A stretch of 64,000 bases of DNA from Ricinus communis (lineage: Eukaryota; Streptophyta; Magnoliopsida; Malpighiales; Euphorbiaceae), in the NCBI RefSeq assembly GCF_019578655.1, contig NC_063261.1:27011126-27075125 (forward strand), in the 5' to 3' direction. The first letter of the stretch is position 1, and each line of letters starts with the position of its first letter. The position numbers and the translations under genes are program-made. The notes under the pieces were generated by a model. The model did not search any database. It saw nothing but the letters and a program-made list of their open reading frames with translations, and was not told the origin of the DNA. Below, piece after piece: positions 1 to 12,889 of the stretch.

Positions 1-1435
1 AAACAATTTTGCCTCCACTGGTACAGTTCTTACAGTGGCAATAAGAATACCCTTTGTGCATTGTGCAAATACTAATGTGCCATACTTTATCTATTGTTGC
101 TTGACAAAGATTGTACCGAAAGGTACTCTCAAATATAACTAGCCATTTCTCAATCCTTAATTTGAAGTTTAAATGCAAGAACATAGGAAACTTATTATTG
201 GCATGCTGAACTTTGTAAACATGATGATTTGATAAATTTGGTTTATAAAATAATGGTCGAATCTTAAGACCATTTCTTGTGATTTTTTTTTTTTTGTGAC
301 ACTTTAATAACCTTATAAAATCGTTAGCAATTCGCATCTAATTTGTAAACACTATGATTTTTAAACAAATACTTGTCTTGACTCCTAAAAATGAATTCAT
401 AGAATTTCCTCCTCTCACATGTAAGAAAAGGGAATAAAGGGCACTAGCTTGCGGTATAAGGCCTTTGATCAACTTGTACTTCACCATTTTCATTTTTCAA
501 TGCCTTTGATATCACCACCTAAGTGAGCTATGACATATCAACCAACTAATCTAATTCTTAATTGTACTACCAGGTTTGGATAATTCTAATTAAATTGATT
601 CCAAACTTTTTTTTGAAAGAAGTTTCCTCTTTATTTTTAAGTGAACTAGACCCACTTCATCATTGCAAACACATCAATCTTCTTGGGTTATGACCTCAGT
701 TTCATTCAGGTCATCCATCAACATCTATGATCTATCTCTCCAACACCTCCTATTCATCTCCATTTACATAATGTCAATAAATTGCATATGGCATTTAATT
801 GGTAGCTCAACCTAATATAAAAAAGAACATTTGTTCATAATGAGCAAAATGGCTCAAATTTTATCAAATTCAAATCTCCTTTTTCCACTACCACAATAGA
901 AAAAACAATACTGGAATGGCACTATTTTTATCTTCAGGTAAACATGTGGTTGAAAGAGAAGAGGGAGAGAGAGTGATTATTTGAAGAAGCAGGCTTTGTT
1001 TAGTACCAAAGTTGGTTGAAGCCATAAAAAGCAACCCATAAGATATGGGCAAACATACATGAGTACTGACTTCTCTGTTACATTAAATTTTCTTTTTTCT
1101 TTTCCTAATAGTTCACAGCTTCAAGCTGTGATGTTAGAGGTAGAGAGAGATAGAGATAAAGAGAATGAAAGAATCTTATCAAACACCTAAGAATCATAAT
1201 AAATAATTTTTTTAAAAAAAATTAAATAAAATTAAATTAATTAGGATAATAAATTGGAAAGAACAGCCACAACAGATAAGGAAATAATGTTGTTCTGCAG
1301 TAGCTGCCATCCTCCCTTTTTCTTCTTCACTGTGTTATTTGCCCATTTGCCAACTAAAGTTTCCTTGTTCCCCCTTCTATTGGTCTTAGGGCTCTTAGCC
1401 AACCTTTTTAAAGCTTTCACCTGTGCCAGCTGTAC
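1..1435. other. 3' flank of the RRM protein gene, no gene seen
   Basis: The part nearest 1435 should hold the 3' untranslated region of the minus-strand RRM gene. The rest is AT-rich with short homopolymer runs. The 77-codon open frame beginning near 1254 on the plus strand overlaps the terminal exon antisense and has no recognisable domain, so I treat it as chance. Confidence 0.5.
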
Positions 1436-4176
1436 CTATTCCACAGCCAAGCAAACTGTCTCTGTATTATCAGTTCACATTTATTAAATTTATCAATTTT
1501 AATTTACTTAGTTACTACCATATGTACTATCAACCCAACAAAAAGTCAAGAACCCTTTTATCATAAATTATCATGAACCCAACAAGAAGCATCATTGTTA
1601 AGAGTACACTATATATTCTTATTTATTCAGACAACATTAAACCATCGACCAATCGATGCGATCACTACTAGTATCGCTAGTAAGCTTTGGCACATTATAT
1701 TAAATTTATTTTCGGTTAATATTCATGTATACTAATAGTATTGCACTGAATTGTCCAAAAGAAAAATGTATCCTACTGAATTTATGTTTCTGATTGGGTA
1801 GAGTTGGCGTATTGATGGGTCATGATCATCTAACCTAATTTGAAGTGGCAAAATTCATCATTCACAGCTAAATGCTTGCCCAACACAGGCAGTAAATTCA
1901 CACCGAGGAAAACCATACAAGGGGTGATGATGGCAATGACAATGAATGGAACAAAACACATAAAACCAAACCGACCCATAAACATACTAATTATAATACT
2001 TTTGTGCTTATGTATAGCGAGGACCAATGAATGACCAAAGTGGACAGCTAACAACACTGACGAAAAGGGCATTTTGGTCTTCTAGAGCACGTGGGTTTCT
2101 AAGGTTGCCAGTTGGCTCTTTGGCAGTAGACAGACAGACCCAACAACTCAATCACAAAGTCACGTGACACAATGATTCTTTGTTTACATTGACTAAGGTT
2201 AGTGTTACAGCCATGTTACCATGTGAAAGCCACCTCCAGAAAGGTAATAATATTCTACATTCATCCTACCCATATTCTGTACAACTCAATCGCTATGTAA
2301 AAGAAATTTGTCCCTTGAATTATTAAAAGTTACCGCTCACAGTAATTCTTGAAATTATTAAATATTAATTTCTGTTCAATAAATTAGATATTAAAAATTA
2401 CTAATTCATAACCAAACTAGCTTTAAATGACTATATTGCACTCAATCTTTTTTATATTAAATTTCAGTTAAAGTCAATTGATAAAGAAATTAATAAATTA
2501 AATTTAATAAGTAAATATTAGCTTTGTTAAAATGTATTTATGAATTTAAACCCAAAGAATATAATTATTGAAAAAGAAAAATTATAAAAAAATAAGCAAC
2601 TGTTACCTGGGCTAGGAGCTATTGATGGAGGTTTGGACATAATGGTAGGGACAGTGGTGATAGGACCGGCTGTAGTTTGTGGGAAGATATGGGCAGGTAG
2701 GCCCATCGTCTGTGATTGATGGAAATGATAAAGAGGGTACATTGGCATCAATGTATTTGCACCCATAATAGCCTGCCCCGGGTACACCTGAGAGAAATGC
2801 CCGTTCATGTAGGACCCTCCTGTGTAGCTCAGCTTCTGTAGGATCCAATTCATCAAAATTTTAGTTGGCAAAACAAAAACAAAAAACCCATAGATTGACA
2901 CTCTTCTTCTATTGTTGTGCCCTCAAATGGAAGTATGCTATTGAGCCCTTCAACTAATCTCGATTAATCTATAAAGTCCTTTTGTCTGCCAAAAAAGGAC
3001 TTAAATAGCATGATTTTAAGTGTTTCAAGGACTCAATAGCACACACAATTTCTTCATTTTCTTTTTCCTTTATTAAAACTAATAACTGAATTCTTACATG
3101 ATTGTAACTGATATCAGTAGCAACGTAAGTTGGAGTATACCTGCACAAGTGAAGTATAATATTATCATTTCCATAATAAATTCACCCAACCAAAAAAATT
3201 ATTAAAAAGATTTAAGAAAAGGTGGTCTGCTTACCCATAAAAGGGCACGGCTTGGTGGTGGTGGTGGTGATGATACGGCGATGCGGGTGAGCCTGCCGGA
3301 TAGTACCATTGCACATGATTTGCTGGTGCTGCTGATGAGGGCCTTTGTCCATGGTTGGATCCTTCATTATTATTATTATTAATATCATAATCATAACGTT
3401 AGGTTATTTTACTCATGATGCTGTTGCTAATAAATGACGTGATTAACTATTAATCTCATGATTTATGAAATTAAAACATTAATGTGATTATATAATATAA
3501 GAGATTTTAAAAAAATCAAGGTGAGTTTTTTTTTTTTATTTAATGTGACAAATATAGCAAGGACCGAAATGAGCGAAGAATTAGTTGAATTTTTCACTAA
3601 GAAGAAAGTTGACTTTAAATTGAGAAGAAGAAAAAAAAAATCTGCAGAATTTCATGCGATTTGCTTTCATACCCAGAAAAGGAAAATAATAAACAAGAAA
3701 TAATTACTTATAATGAATACAATTATGACGTATACATACCTTGTTGAGGAGGAGGAGGAGGTGGTGGTTGTGGTGGAGGAGCTTGAGTGGCGGACCTAGG
3801 GCGGCGAGCACCAAGCGAAGCCAGATTGCAGTTAGCACGGCGGCCATTGATCATAGGGGTGGCATCCTCACAAGCTTTTTTAGCTGCTTCAGGTTCCTTA
3901 AATGTCACCTAACCAAAACAACAACCGAAATAAGCAACCACTCGAAGTAGCAGTAATTTAATGGAATAAAAGGAAAAACAAGAAAAGACTTACAAATCCA
4001 TAGCCTTTGGATCTACCAGTAAGTTTATCAGAAATAATAACAGCCTCCAAAATCTCACCATACTTCTCAAAATGTTCTCTCATAGCTTCCTTGGGTGTCT
4101 CCCATGCTAATCCCCCAACAAACACTTTCGTCAGTGTCGTATCTCCAAATGGCCCAACACTGTTGCTCATCGTCAT
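1436..4176 (-). CDS. RRM-type RNA-binding protein (plant RBM24/38-like, single RRM), 258 aa
   Basis: Six coding exons on the minus strand: 4176-3994, 3908-3740, 3361-3235, 3140-3098, 2835-2607 and 1461-1436. They sum to 777 nt with consistent phases and GT-AG introns. One RNA recognition motif lies at residues about 16-90, with RNP2 KVFVGGLAW (17-25) and RNP1 KGYGFVTF (57-64). An intron splits RNP1 between F61 and V62. After the RRM come a proline run, a six-histidine run and a Tyr/Pro/Gly-rich tail, as in the plant family of small single-RRM proteins. The last exon adds only a few residues, ending TVCLAVE and a TAG stop. I know that ending from homologues, and the phase fits, but the 1.1-kb intron before it is the least certain part. 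A second ATG two codons downstream is an alternative start. The likely role is binding mRNA; the target is unknown. Confidence 0.85.
2088..2168. promoter_or_regulatory. Two G-box (CACGTG) cores inside the last RRM-gene intron
   Basis: CACGTG occurs at 2088-2093 (followed by GG, as in ABRE-type G-boxes) and at 2161-2166, where it sits in the 10-bp palindrome GTCACGTGAC (2159-2168). Both lie in the 1.1-kb final intron. bZIP and bHLH factors bind such cores in plants. Function here is only inferred from the motif. Confidence 0.35.
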
Positions 4177-4550
4177 TACTGTTATTTTCTCTCTTTTATA
4201 TTAAAAGCTATACCTAATGAATCCTCCCTGAACTCAATTCTACTCAACTAAGGTGCAGACGTAAGAGGAGAAGAAGAAGAAGAAGAAGAGGGCAAGAGAA
4301 GGAGGGGAAGATGGGGAAGGGTGATATAAGGAGGTAGAGGAAGAAGAGAATAAAAAATTACAGAGAGACAGAGAGGCTGACAGATAGACTTTGCTTGTAT
4401 GTGTGTGTACATATGTATATATATTAACGTGATCTCATAATTTATGCACACAAACACTCTCTCAGTCTTCTTAATCTTAATTGCCTTTTCTATGTTCTGT
4501 AATTTTGTTGCGGTAATCATACGCGCCACCACCATTAATAGTAATAAAAA
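4177..4550 (-). promoter_or_regulatory. 5' leader and proximal promoter of the RRM gene, with GAA repeat
   Basis: This stretch lies directly upstream of the RRM start codon. On the plus strand it holds a purine-rich GAA repeat (about 4267-4290), which is a CTT/TTC pyrimidine tract on the transcribed strand. Such tracts are common in plant 5' leaders. I cannot place the transcription start exactly. Confidence 0.4.
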
Positions 4551-7500
4551 TAGAAGGTAAATCGGAGAGTCTATTATTAACGCTTGCCAATTAAGCGTTT
4601 CACTTTGAAAAGTCCAGAGGCCCTTTATTTTATTTTTATTTTTATTTTTATTTTTGGTATGTTATGTTTCCTTTTTAGTTTCTTGATTCCAAAAATATAA
4701 ATTTTATTACATGTAAATATAGTTGTACATTTATTTTTTATTTCTTTTTTAATTTATGTGCATCGTATTGTTAATAGGTAAGTTTTGAGTTTCAATCTAC
4801 TTCTGTGATGAGAAATATGTAAAAAAAATGATGTTTTTATTTAATCTGTTATCGAAAAAAAAAAAGAAAACAATTACAATACTAGAAAAATGATACAACA
4901 ACCTACTGCTTTACAAAATTATATTATTAAAATAATATTAATTGGACTTCCAGTAAAATAAAATAAAAAGATAATTAGAATGATGAAAATGTGTACAGTA
5001 TTTATAATAAATTTTGATTTGTATCATTTCTATAATTTTATTTCACTTTCCAATTTTTAAAATAATTTTTTTGAATTTAACGAAATTTGGACGGATATTT
5101 ATTTATTTTTTTTTTTATTAGTTAATTATCTTGCATAACATGGCAAAAGTAAAATACTTGGACAAGAAGACGTCAGGATGCAATTGGCATTTCGCACAAA
5201 TAGAGAGAATTAATCAAATAACAAGAAACGAGGTGGACAAATTGAAGAGTCATGTGATGGTGAATGGTACTTTGTGTTATAAACAAGAATTTTGATAATA
5301 ATAAGGTTAAAATAAAATGGCAAATAATTCTCCTATTAGATATTCTCTAGGAATTCCTTATCAATACCTAACCTCAGATTAATTACGATGTGTTTGAAAT
5401 TGGTCTTACAATTTTTTAATTTAATATCTTAAATTGCACATTTTTTTATAAAACTATTTTTTTAAACATATTTTTACAAAAAAATATCGTTTTATATGTT
5501 TTTGTAAAATTTAAAAATTAAAATTGAAAAGATAAATATTTTCAATTTCAATATCAAACACACTCTTAACCCTTTTAATATAATTTAGTGGTATGAGAAT
5601 AGAACAATAATATCTTTTTGTAAGAGCTTATAAATTTAAATTATATATGACGATTAGATTAAATTATCAATTTTTAAATTATATAAAGTTAGAATATCAC
5701 GAGTTAAAGGTTTTTAACCATTGATGTAAAAATATTTAGTGAGTGGCAATAAATGTATCTATATTAGAAAAATACAAAAGCATGAAGTAATTAATTATTT
5801 ATTTTCTTAGAAAAATAATACAAATATAATTTTGGAAGAAATTGTCTCTAAAACACATAGAAAGGGAAAGGGCAAGCTAAAAACCGTACGTTAAAAAGAG
5901 AAGAAGAGACCACAAAGGTGAAGAATTTAATGTACGCGTCATGCAGTCCTAAGGATTGCCAAGTCGGACGGCCGATCATTTCAGACAATACAAATAAGCT
6001 ACAACTACGCCGTGCGGTCATTTTCTCGTTACCAATTATACCCAGCATATAAAAATTGATAATTTTTGTTACTATGTTTGTGGCTAATTTTTAGCTGGGC
6101 AGTTATATATATTATGAATGTTTTATATTTTGATATTAAATAATTGATATTTATTTATTTATTAAATTAATAAATATATATTAATTATTTATCGAATTAG
6201 TATTTATATGAAATATATACTAAATTTAAATAATAAATATTTTATATTTTATTTATCTAAATTTTATTCTGAATAGAAATATTCATTTATATTTAAAAAC
6301 TCTATTTTAGGTTCACATTCTCGCATTCGTGTTGTGTAAAAAAATCGATTTAATTTGTATTTCTATTTATGAGAATTATAAAATCTAAAAAATTTAAATT
6401 TTTTTCATTTAATATCTTATACTATCAATATAAATTTATCACTTTTATAATATAATAGTGTCAGGAAATAGTTTATTCTTACTGTATAGTATATAGTTTA
6501 TTTAATATTTTATGAATTAGGAAAATAAAAAAGAAAAAAGGAAATATTCAGATCGTACCATAAAACTAATACTTCAAATAGAACAAGTTAAGATTAGAAG
6601 AAAAAAAATAAAAGTATAGAGAAAAGACAAACAAACAAATCGGAACCTCAACTCCTATACAACCTGAAGTAGCAATAAAACAATTAACAAGTTGAAAGAA
6701 AGTGATTAATGACTTAGCATCACATGATTAGAACTAAAAACTACTTTGGGCGAAGTTAAAAAATTAATAAATTAGAATTAAAAAATCTTTAGAAGCAAAT
6801 TTTGGTTTCTATGGGCTCCTTTCTAATTTTGTATTAGAATTAGAGTTGTCATATAAAAACAAAACAAAAAAGAAAATTGTAATAAACGAAAGAGTCAAAG
6901 TCATAACACTCAGGTCTTAGTATATGTGCGTGCGTTTCTATAAACCTGGATGCTTACCAACATCTCTGCTGGATCACGTGGACCCTCACATACTCTATAA
7001 AATACTCTAAGTGCATTTGGTAGATATTTATTATTGGAGATTGAAATTTCTTTTATAAAATGCGGTGATTTATTTTTTAAAAAAATATATTTTTTTTAAT
7101 ATAACACGTTAATATATTAAACTATATCTATTATTTATAAGAAAGTGTTACTATTTTTTGTTCCGAAAAAATAATTATTAATTCTAACTGTTTTAAATTA
7201 TAATATTTTTTTATAGTTGTCGGTTTAATAAATAATTGTCAAGAATATTTTTATATATAGTTGAGTATGTAAAAACTTCAATCAAATTTTATATTCCTAA
7301 TTATTCTGAATTTTTCAAAATATTTCATAAATTTAAATCAAAAAGTTGAAATTGGTCAAATCAAATAAACAAAAGTATTAGTGGAAAAAATACTTATTCT
7401 AAATAAAAAAATATTACTTGTTAACTAAAATTGAATAAAAATATTTTAATAATATTAACTAAAAACATTTAAATTTATGAATCTGTTTATAAATTATAAA

Positions 7501-8800
7501 TATTAGACGTTAATCAACTAATATTGATTTTGGTATGTCCATTATATATCGCAATTTTGGTTGTGAGTGAGAACATGTGGTAAGACAAAAGTCTAAGAAG
7601 CCCAATGCCAATTTGCGTTGTTGATCGCATCATATGATCGAAGGGGGCACCATTTTTTCTTTCACATTTGAAATTGTGGGGGCCATGTCACAAACCAAAA
7701 ATACGTTTGTAAAATGATGATTAGAAGGTTTGAAAGGCAAATTGTGATGCAAAAGAGTGATCTTTATATTTATTTGACGTTGAACTGGACGATGATGTTG
7801 ACTAATTTAGTGGATGCCGAATCTAATCCAATTAATCAACCTCGAACTTGATTGGATGCACGTAGATACACATACCTTTTTAAAAAAAATAAAAAATTCT
7901 TATAATATTAATAAATTTAATATATTATGTTCGTCTGTGAATAATATTAATTAAATATTATTATATAAAATTATTTATCGGGTTACAGTATTTATATCAA
8001 TTAACTATTAATTATAAATAATTAATAATAATAAATAATTTAATCAGTAAAAAATTACACCAATATAAATGATATCATATGTTTGATTTTGTTTATAAAT
8101 AAGAGAATTAATAAAATAAAAATATGTACAATTCATTTTCTGCTTTTCTATGATTCTCTTTTCGTCATTGCATTCGTGATTAATGGACTTATTTGTATGA
8201 AAATTCTTGGCGTCAATCGTGGAGAGTTTGATGTCGTGGTTCAAAACATGTTAGTAGCTAACATGTTCGGTGCATTTTTTTGTTGGCAAGAAGGATGAAT
8301 GTTTCGTCCCGTAATTTGAGGTAAAGATGTGTAAATGTGTTTTTTTTTTCTCTCATGAGAATTGGAGATATTAATAAATAGAGACCGTCATTTAACCCAA
8401 CTGACAGCACAAGTTTTTGTTCTTTTTTCTTCTTTTCACTAATCGAATTTTCACATATTTAAAGAGTTTTGAGGTCAGATTACTAGTTGATTTTCACACA
8501 ATTGTCTAAAAATGTGTCAGAAATGAGAGTGGCCAACTTGTTAATATCATCAACTGTTGCTGTTCATGATTTTGGATAGCCATTAAGAGTTCGAATTTAG
8601 AAAGATCTAATTATCTTTTGAATGAGTTTAGAAATATTATTTTATTAAAATCTACCTAACAAGTTTGCCCACCTGGAAAATTATAAATAAAAGTTAATAG
8701 AGTTTGAAAGACAGACTGAAGTTAATCAAAATATTTGACCCACAAAACTAAAATTGAGCTAAAAATCAAAAAGAAATTCAAGTCCGGCCTACGACTAGAA
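4551..8800. other. AT-rich intergenic DNA, no gene recognised
   Basis: No open frame here resembles a known protein family and no RNA gene is evident. The DNA is strongly AT-rich with many short A and T runs. One MITE-like element (5388-5565) is listed separately. Two stretches near 6185 and 7970 share a diverged motif around TTATTTATCG, suggesting further old repeats. Confidence 0.5.
5388..5565. mobile_element. Small MITE-like element with imperfect terminal inverted repeats
   Basis: The left end GTGTTTGAAATTG is mirrored at the right end, whose reverse complement reads GAGTGTGTTTGATATTG. The interior is AT-rich and non-coding. Size and ends resemble hAT-like or similar MITEs of plants. A clear target-site duplication could not be assigned. 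Confidence 0.4.
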
Positions 8801-9262
8801 AGTGTCTAATCTAGGATCAATTATTAATTAAATGGGTTAGTATATCCTGAACAAACTATTAAAAACCATGTCTTTAATTCCATAAAAAAGAAATAACCAA
8901 AATGTACTTTTGCTTTCTGGTGTGACAATGCAATACAACCTTTACTTTGCTTGAAAAGAAAAGAAAATGATATTGCTTCAGATGAAATTCAGTAAGATTG
9001 TGGGTCCATAAATGGAAGAGCAACAAGGACATACACAGAAACAATGAGAATAATAAAAGTAGAAGAGAGAATGGGATTGATTGATGCACCATTGTTTTTC
9101 AATGCTCATTGCATTCCCAAACACTAACACAAATACAAGATTTGGGTTCCAACCAGCACAGCATAACTCCACGTGAGCCTATTGCTAGATGCAATTTCAA
9201 TCTCTCTTTCTCTCTAATATTTCTCTGGCTAGTACAACGTGGCCAGCTGTAGTGCAAATGTA

Positions 9263-9265
<3 letters not shown>

Positions 9266-9296
<31 letters not shown>
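9266..9296. repeat. (TA)n microsatellite
   Basis: An uninterrupted run of alternating T and A of about 31 bases. Confidence 0.95.
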
Positions 9297-9298
<2 letters not shown>

Positions 9299-9799
9299 AA
9301 AGATAAATCAAATAAAAATCAAGAAAGTTGCTTTGACAGAGGACAGAACAGTGAATGGATGTATTTTTGAGTGCCAGATGGAAGCTAAAGAGGTAAGTGT
9401 TATAAAAGTGGGGAGGACTCAAGAAGAAGGGGTAGTAAAGGTGTGAGCTGGAGCTTTCTCTGTGTCTGAGTTGGCATACAGCAGACATATTGAGATTCTT
9501 TTGCCACTCTGCTCTTGTTAACATGGTTTCATTGCATTGTTGTATATTCTAGCAGAAGAAGGTGGATTTGGGAATAATTTTCCCGGCCCATGCCAATTGC
9601 CAATTTATCTGCGGAGGTTAAATCGAAAGTTAATTTATAAGTGATACAAATTTAAAAATATAAATTTGAATTTAGTTTTGTATCTAATATAAAAATTAAA
9701 TATATATTTTTATTGTGTTATTATTCGGTCAAGAAACTAATATTTCATTGTTTTTTTTTGAGTCATTGACTATTTTATTTTAGAGAGATTTAAAATATA

Positions 9800-10001
9800 T
9801 ATTCTGTTTTTATCTAGACGTGGTGTATGTACCCACTTATATATCAAATCGATATATTATTAACATATATTTATTATATTAAATAATAAATTTGTATCAA
9901 TCATCTAATATTAAAATATAAATTACTTATATGTACGTGTCACTCTCTTATTAGTTGTAGTATATATATATATATATACTAAATTTATGTAAGAATCTCT
10001 C
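9800..10001. mobile_element. MITE, copy A (family also at 42244-42430)
   Basis: The interior shares a clear stretch with 42283-42329 (ATCAAATCGATA followed by an ATATTTATTA-type tract), and both ends match that copy. The ends form imperfect inverted repeats: ATTCTGTTTTTATCTA on the left and the complement of TATGTAAGAATCTCT on the right. It is non-coding. Homology between the two copies is seen directly; assignment to a superfamily is not possible from the sequence alone. Confidence 0.55.
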
Positions 10002-10269
10002 TTTTATGCTATCCGTCTAATACATTCAGAAATAAATTTTTATATATTTCATATTTTTTTAATGTATTATTTAATCTCTACGAGAAAATCCACCTAAGAA
10101 TATATATCTGTATATAATTATAAAACAATTGGTATTAGAGGGAAGAAGAAGTCATTGGCATAGGGGGAGTGAGAGGGCAACATGAAGCAAGTGGGGAGTG
10201 GTGAAGGTGGGGGTGAGCTGGCTAGCTCGTGCGATGCAGGCAACAAGAAATGATGGTCATGTCGTGGGT

Positions 10270-10270
<1 letters not shown>

Positions 10271-10305
<35 letters not shown>
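10271..10305 (+). repeat. Poly-G run of 35 nt
   Basis: Thirty-five consecutive guanines, followed after TGTT by another run of six. Such a tract is highly unusual in AT-rich plant DNA. It could form G-quadruplexes and is also a place where sequencing or assembly errors in length are likely. Confidence 0.95.
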
Positions 10306-10306
<1 letters not shown>

Positions 10307-11556
10307 GTTGGGGGGTGTGCTGAGGTATACAGATTTGAGATTGGATTATATTATATAACAAAATTTCCATGCTCCTATGTTCATGTTTTTGTTTTGGTTT
10401 CATTTTCTTTTGAGAGAAAGAGACAGCAACAGAGAAAAATACCATGATTCTTCTGATGCTCTCCTCTTTAAACCATTTTACATGATCAAAACCTCACGTA
10501 CTTGTGACGTGTCACCCCCTCTCAACAGCACGTGCTTGTACTTGTAGGCTGAGTGACAGAGATTTTTCATTTCATGGGTACAAAATGTGACCCTGGTTGG
10601 AAATTTGCATTTAAAGTGTTGTTGGTCTTTCTGGTTTTGAGTTTAGTTGGCAAGTGGCAACTGACAAGTAGTTTTGTGTATTTGGTAGGTAGTGAGTCAC
10701 CTTCAATGATACACATAAACACAATTGGCTCACTCACTGTTTTCTTTTACTTACAAATCAGGAAGAAAAAAAATTCAAATTTGAAATTTTATTTAAATTA
10801 TATATCACAAGGTGAAAGCTACAATGCCATATTGTATGAGTTGTACAACATCTCTTATCATGATATGCAAATTACAAAATTTGGTTACTTTTCTATGATT
10901 ACTTGAACTTGAAATGAAATTGAAATTGTCCCAAAATCTGTATAATCCTGCATTGAAAATCCAATTAAATCATAAAATGTATGTATATCCCTAGAATCTA
11001 ATGGCATTGTCAAATATTGCACTTGGGTACTAATAAAAATCTATAATAAAGATAAAAGCAAGCTTCCACTATTATGTTTTTGGAGTTTTTTTGCTTATTT
11101 ATTTTGGGATAGCTAAATATCCTCAATATTAAGCACATATAGTCAGTGCCTGTGATAAATTCAAGACTAATCCATTTTTCAAGTCAACCATACATCAAAC
11201 TGACAAAATTAGGATAGAAGAAGGGATTGATGGGTTATAAACCCATGAAAGAAGAGAGCACACAGTATCAGTGAAATGCCAGCATGTGTGCAAAGTTGGA
11301 TCAGAAAAACGTACCACTCGCAATACAAAGATAGTCAGAGCCCATTTGTCATTCTAGTTTTTGGACAAACATTACAAATCCTAAAGCAGGTTTGATGCCC
11401 CATTGCTAGTCAACAACAAGAGGTTGTGTCCCTCTCATGACACTGCAGAATTGGTTTTGGTCTTTGCTCTAACATACGAGGTTCCATGTTTAACCTCTGC
11501 TATATTTGATTAGGCATATAAGAACAGGTAAACAATAATGAAATAGTACTCCAAGA

Positions 11557-11700
11557 AGGAATGAAGAGGGCCCAACAAATTTCAAACCCCAACAGCAACC
11601 ACAATCCAATGCCCAAGAATATATAGCACTTTTGCCCAATTGGATCAACCAATATAAAATAGTGATGCTTACACAAATACCCCTTTCTACAGTTAATTTA
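11557..11700 (-). pseudogene. Left part of a split NF-YB 3'-end duplicate (3' UTR-like)
   Basis: This stretch matches about 58403-58570, the 3' UTR region of the intact NF-YB gene. Shared words include GAAGAGGGCCC, CCAAACCCCAA-type tracts, CCCAAGAATATATA, TAGCACTTT and ACCAATATAAAA in the same order. The TA microsatellite in the intact copy is nearly absent here. The match stops near 11700, where about 17.7 kb of transposon-rich DNA begins. The continuation of the duplicate is at 29408-29700. Orientation is the same as the intact gene. Confidence 0.75.
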
Positions 11701-11729
11701 TATCTAACAAAAAAAAATTAATAAAATTA

Positions 11730-11870
11730 CGCTTTCAAAAAAATAAAAATTACAAATTTATTCTCAAATTAATAGCTCCATCTTCCAAAATAGTAACTAT
11801 AATATTTTCTTCCTCCTTCATACATCAGAAAATTTGATAACGCCGTTTCTTTATATAAATACCTATTTTT
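11730..11870 (+). repeat. Putative MULE terminal region, copy 1
   Basis: This stretch aligns with about 19370-19530 in the same orientation: TACGCTTT, an AAATTA-type tract, CTCAAAT, TAGCT, CATCT, CCAAAATA, then CTTCCTTCATACAT and GAAAATT. The wording resembles terminal sequences of plant Mutator-like elements. It starts close to the left break of the NF-YB duplicate, as expected for an element end, but no inverted partner was found at the right. Confidence 0.45.
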
Positions 11871-12502
11871 ACATCATCTATTACATTTATATTTTACAGA
11901 AAAGAATTATATAAAATACTGTATTTTTTTTAAGAAAAATATCATTTTTACTATATATTTTTTTCTTTTTTTGCTTATGTAATATTTTATTTATAGTATT
12001 TTTAACTTTTTCTTATCATTTATACTTCTTTTGACTTTACTCTAATTTTTTTTTGGTTACTTCTTTTTAACTTCTACTTCAACTTTTTTCTATTTTGTCC
12101 ATTCTTTTCTAATGCATGACAGTTATTTTTGAGATTTCTTTGTCATTTAAAACTTCAATACGTACTTAATGAGCTCCATTATAAAGATGGATTAACACTT
12201 TCTATTTTACTAAAAGAACTCTATATACAGCTATTTTTTTTTTCATTTTTTCTTTTGCACAAAAGGCAAAATTTCAATTTCTTTTCCACTCTTTCTACAG
12301 TTTTTTCCACAATCAAGTGCATCTAATTAATATATTTATATCAATCTTTGTTGCATGTGCTAACTTAGAAGATATTTATAAGTTTTTAACTTGTTGATTA
12401 ATGGTAAAAGAAAATATAGGATCTTTCAATTTATTATTAATTTTTTTTTAGAATGTTAGGTGTTAGTAAATTGATAGGAGGTATAGTGATTTACCTTTTT
12501 AT

Positions 12503-12757
12503 TATTGAAAAATATAAAAAAATAAATAATTTTAATTAATTTTTAAATATGTATTTAAGGTGTTTGTTGAATTTTCTGAATAATTTTTTTTTCTATACTT
12601 TTTGTGATGCTTTTAATGGATATGACGCTAAGTGTTGAGAAATATAGAGAAATAGATTATTTTAACTAATATTTGAACATGTATCTAAGGTGTTTGATGA
12701 ATTTTTTGCATAATAAATTTTATTTTTGCTTTTAGTGATGCTTTTAATGGATATGGT
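12503..12757 (+). repeat. Diverged tandem duplication, about 130-bp unit, two copies
   Basis: Copy one (about 12503-12626) and copy two (about 12633-12757) share GAAATATA-type starts, ATGTAT-TAAGGTGTTTG, GAATTTT and the end GTGATGCTTTTAATGGATATG. No protein is encoded. Confidence 0.7.
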
Positions 12758-12889
12758 GTTGATGAGTTTGGTATTATATATGAAACAATATACGTATTAT
12801 TGATAGGTTATAAATAGTTATACTTATTGTGTTTAATTCTTTTACAATTTGATTGAATAATGTACTTAATTGTGGAAATTCTGTTTATT

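Larger units (their letters stand above)
8801..11556. other. Intergenic DNA, no gene recognised
   Basis: This block is less AT-rich than its surroundings in places (about 9300-9540 and 10140-10760), which made me look for exons, but no frame gives a recognisable protein. Several open frames of 60-140 codons are low-complexity or antisense to each other. A non-coding transcript cannot be excluded. A TA microsatellite, a MITE and a poly-G run are listed separately. Confidence 0.45.

Noticed and set aside
9099..9524. 141-codon minus-strand open frame
   Set aside because: It reads through the TA microsatellite as an Ile-Tyr run and has no recognisable domain.
10229..10447. Glycine-run open frame over the poly-G tract
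   Set aside because: The frame exists only because GGG codes for glycine; no domain or homologue is recognisable.
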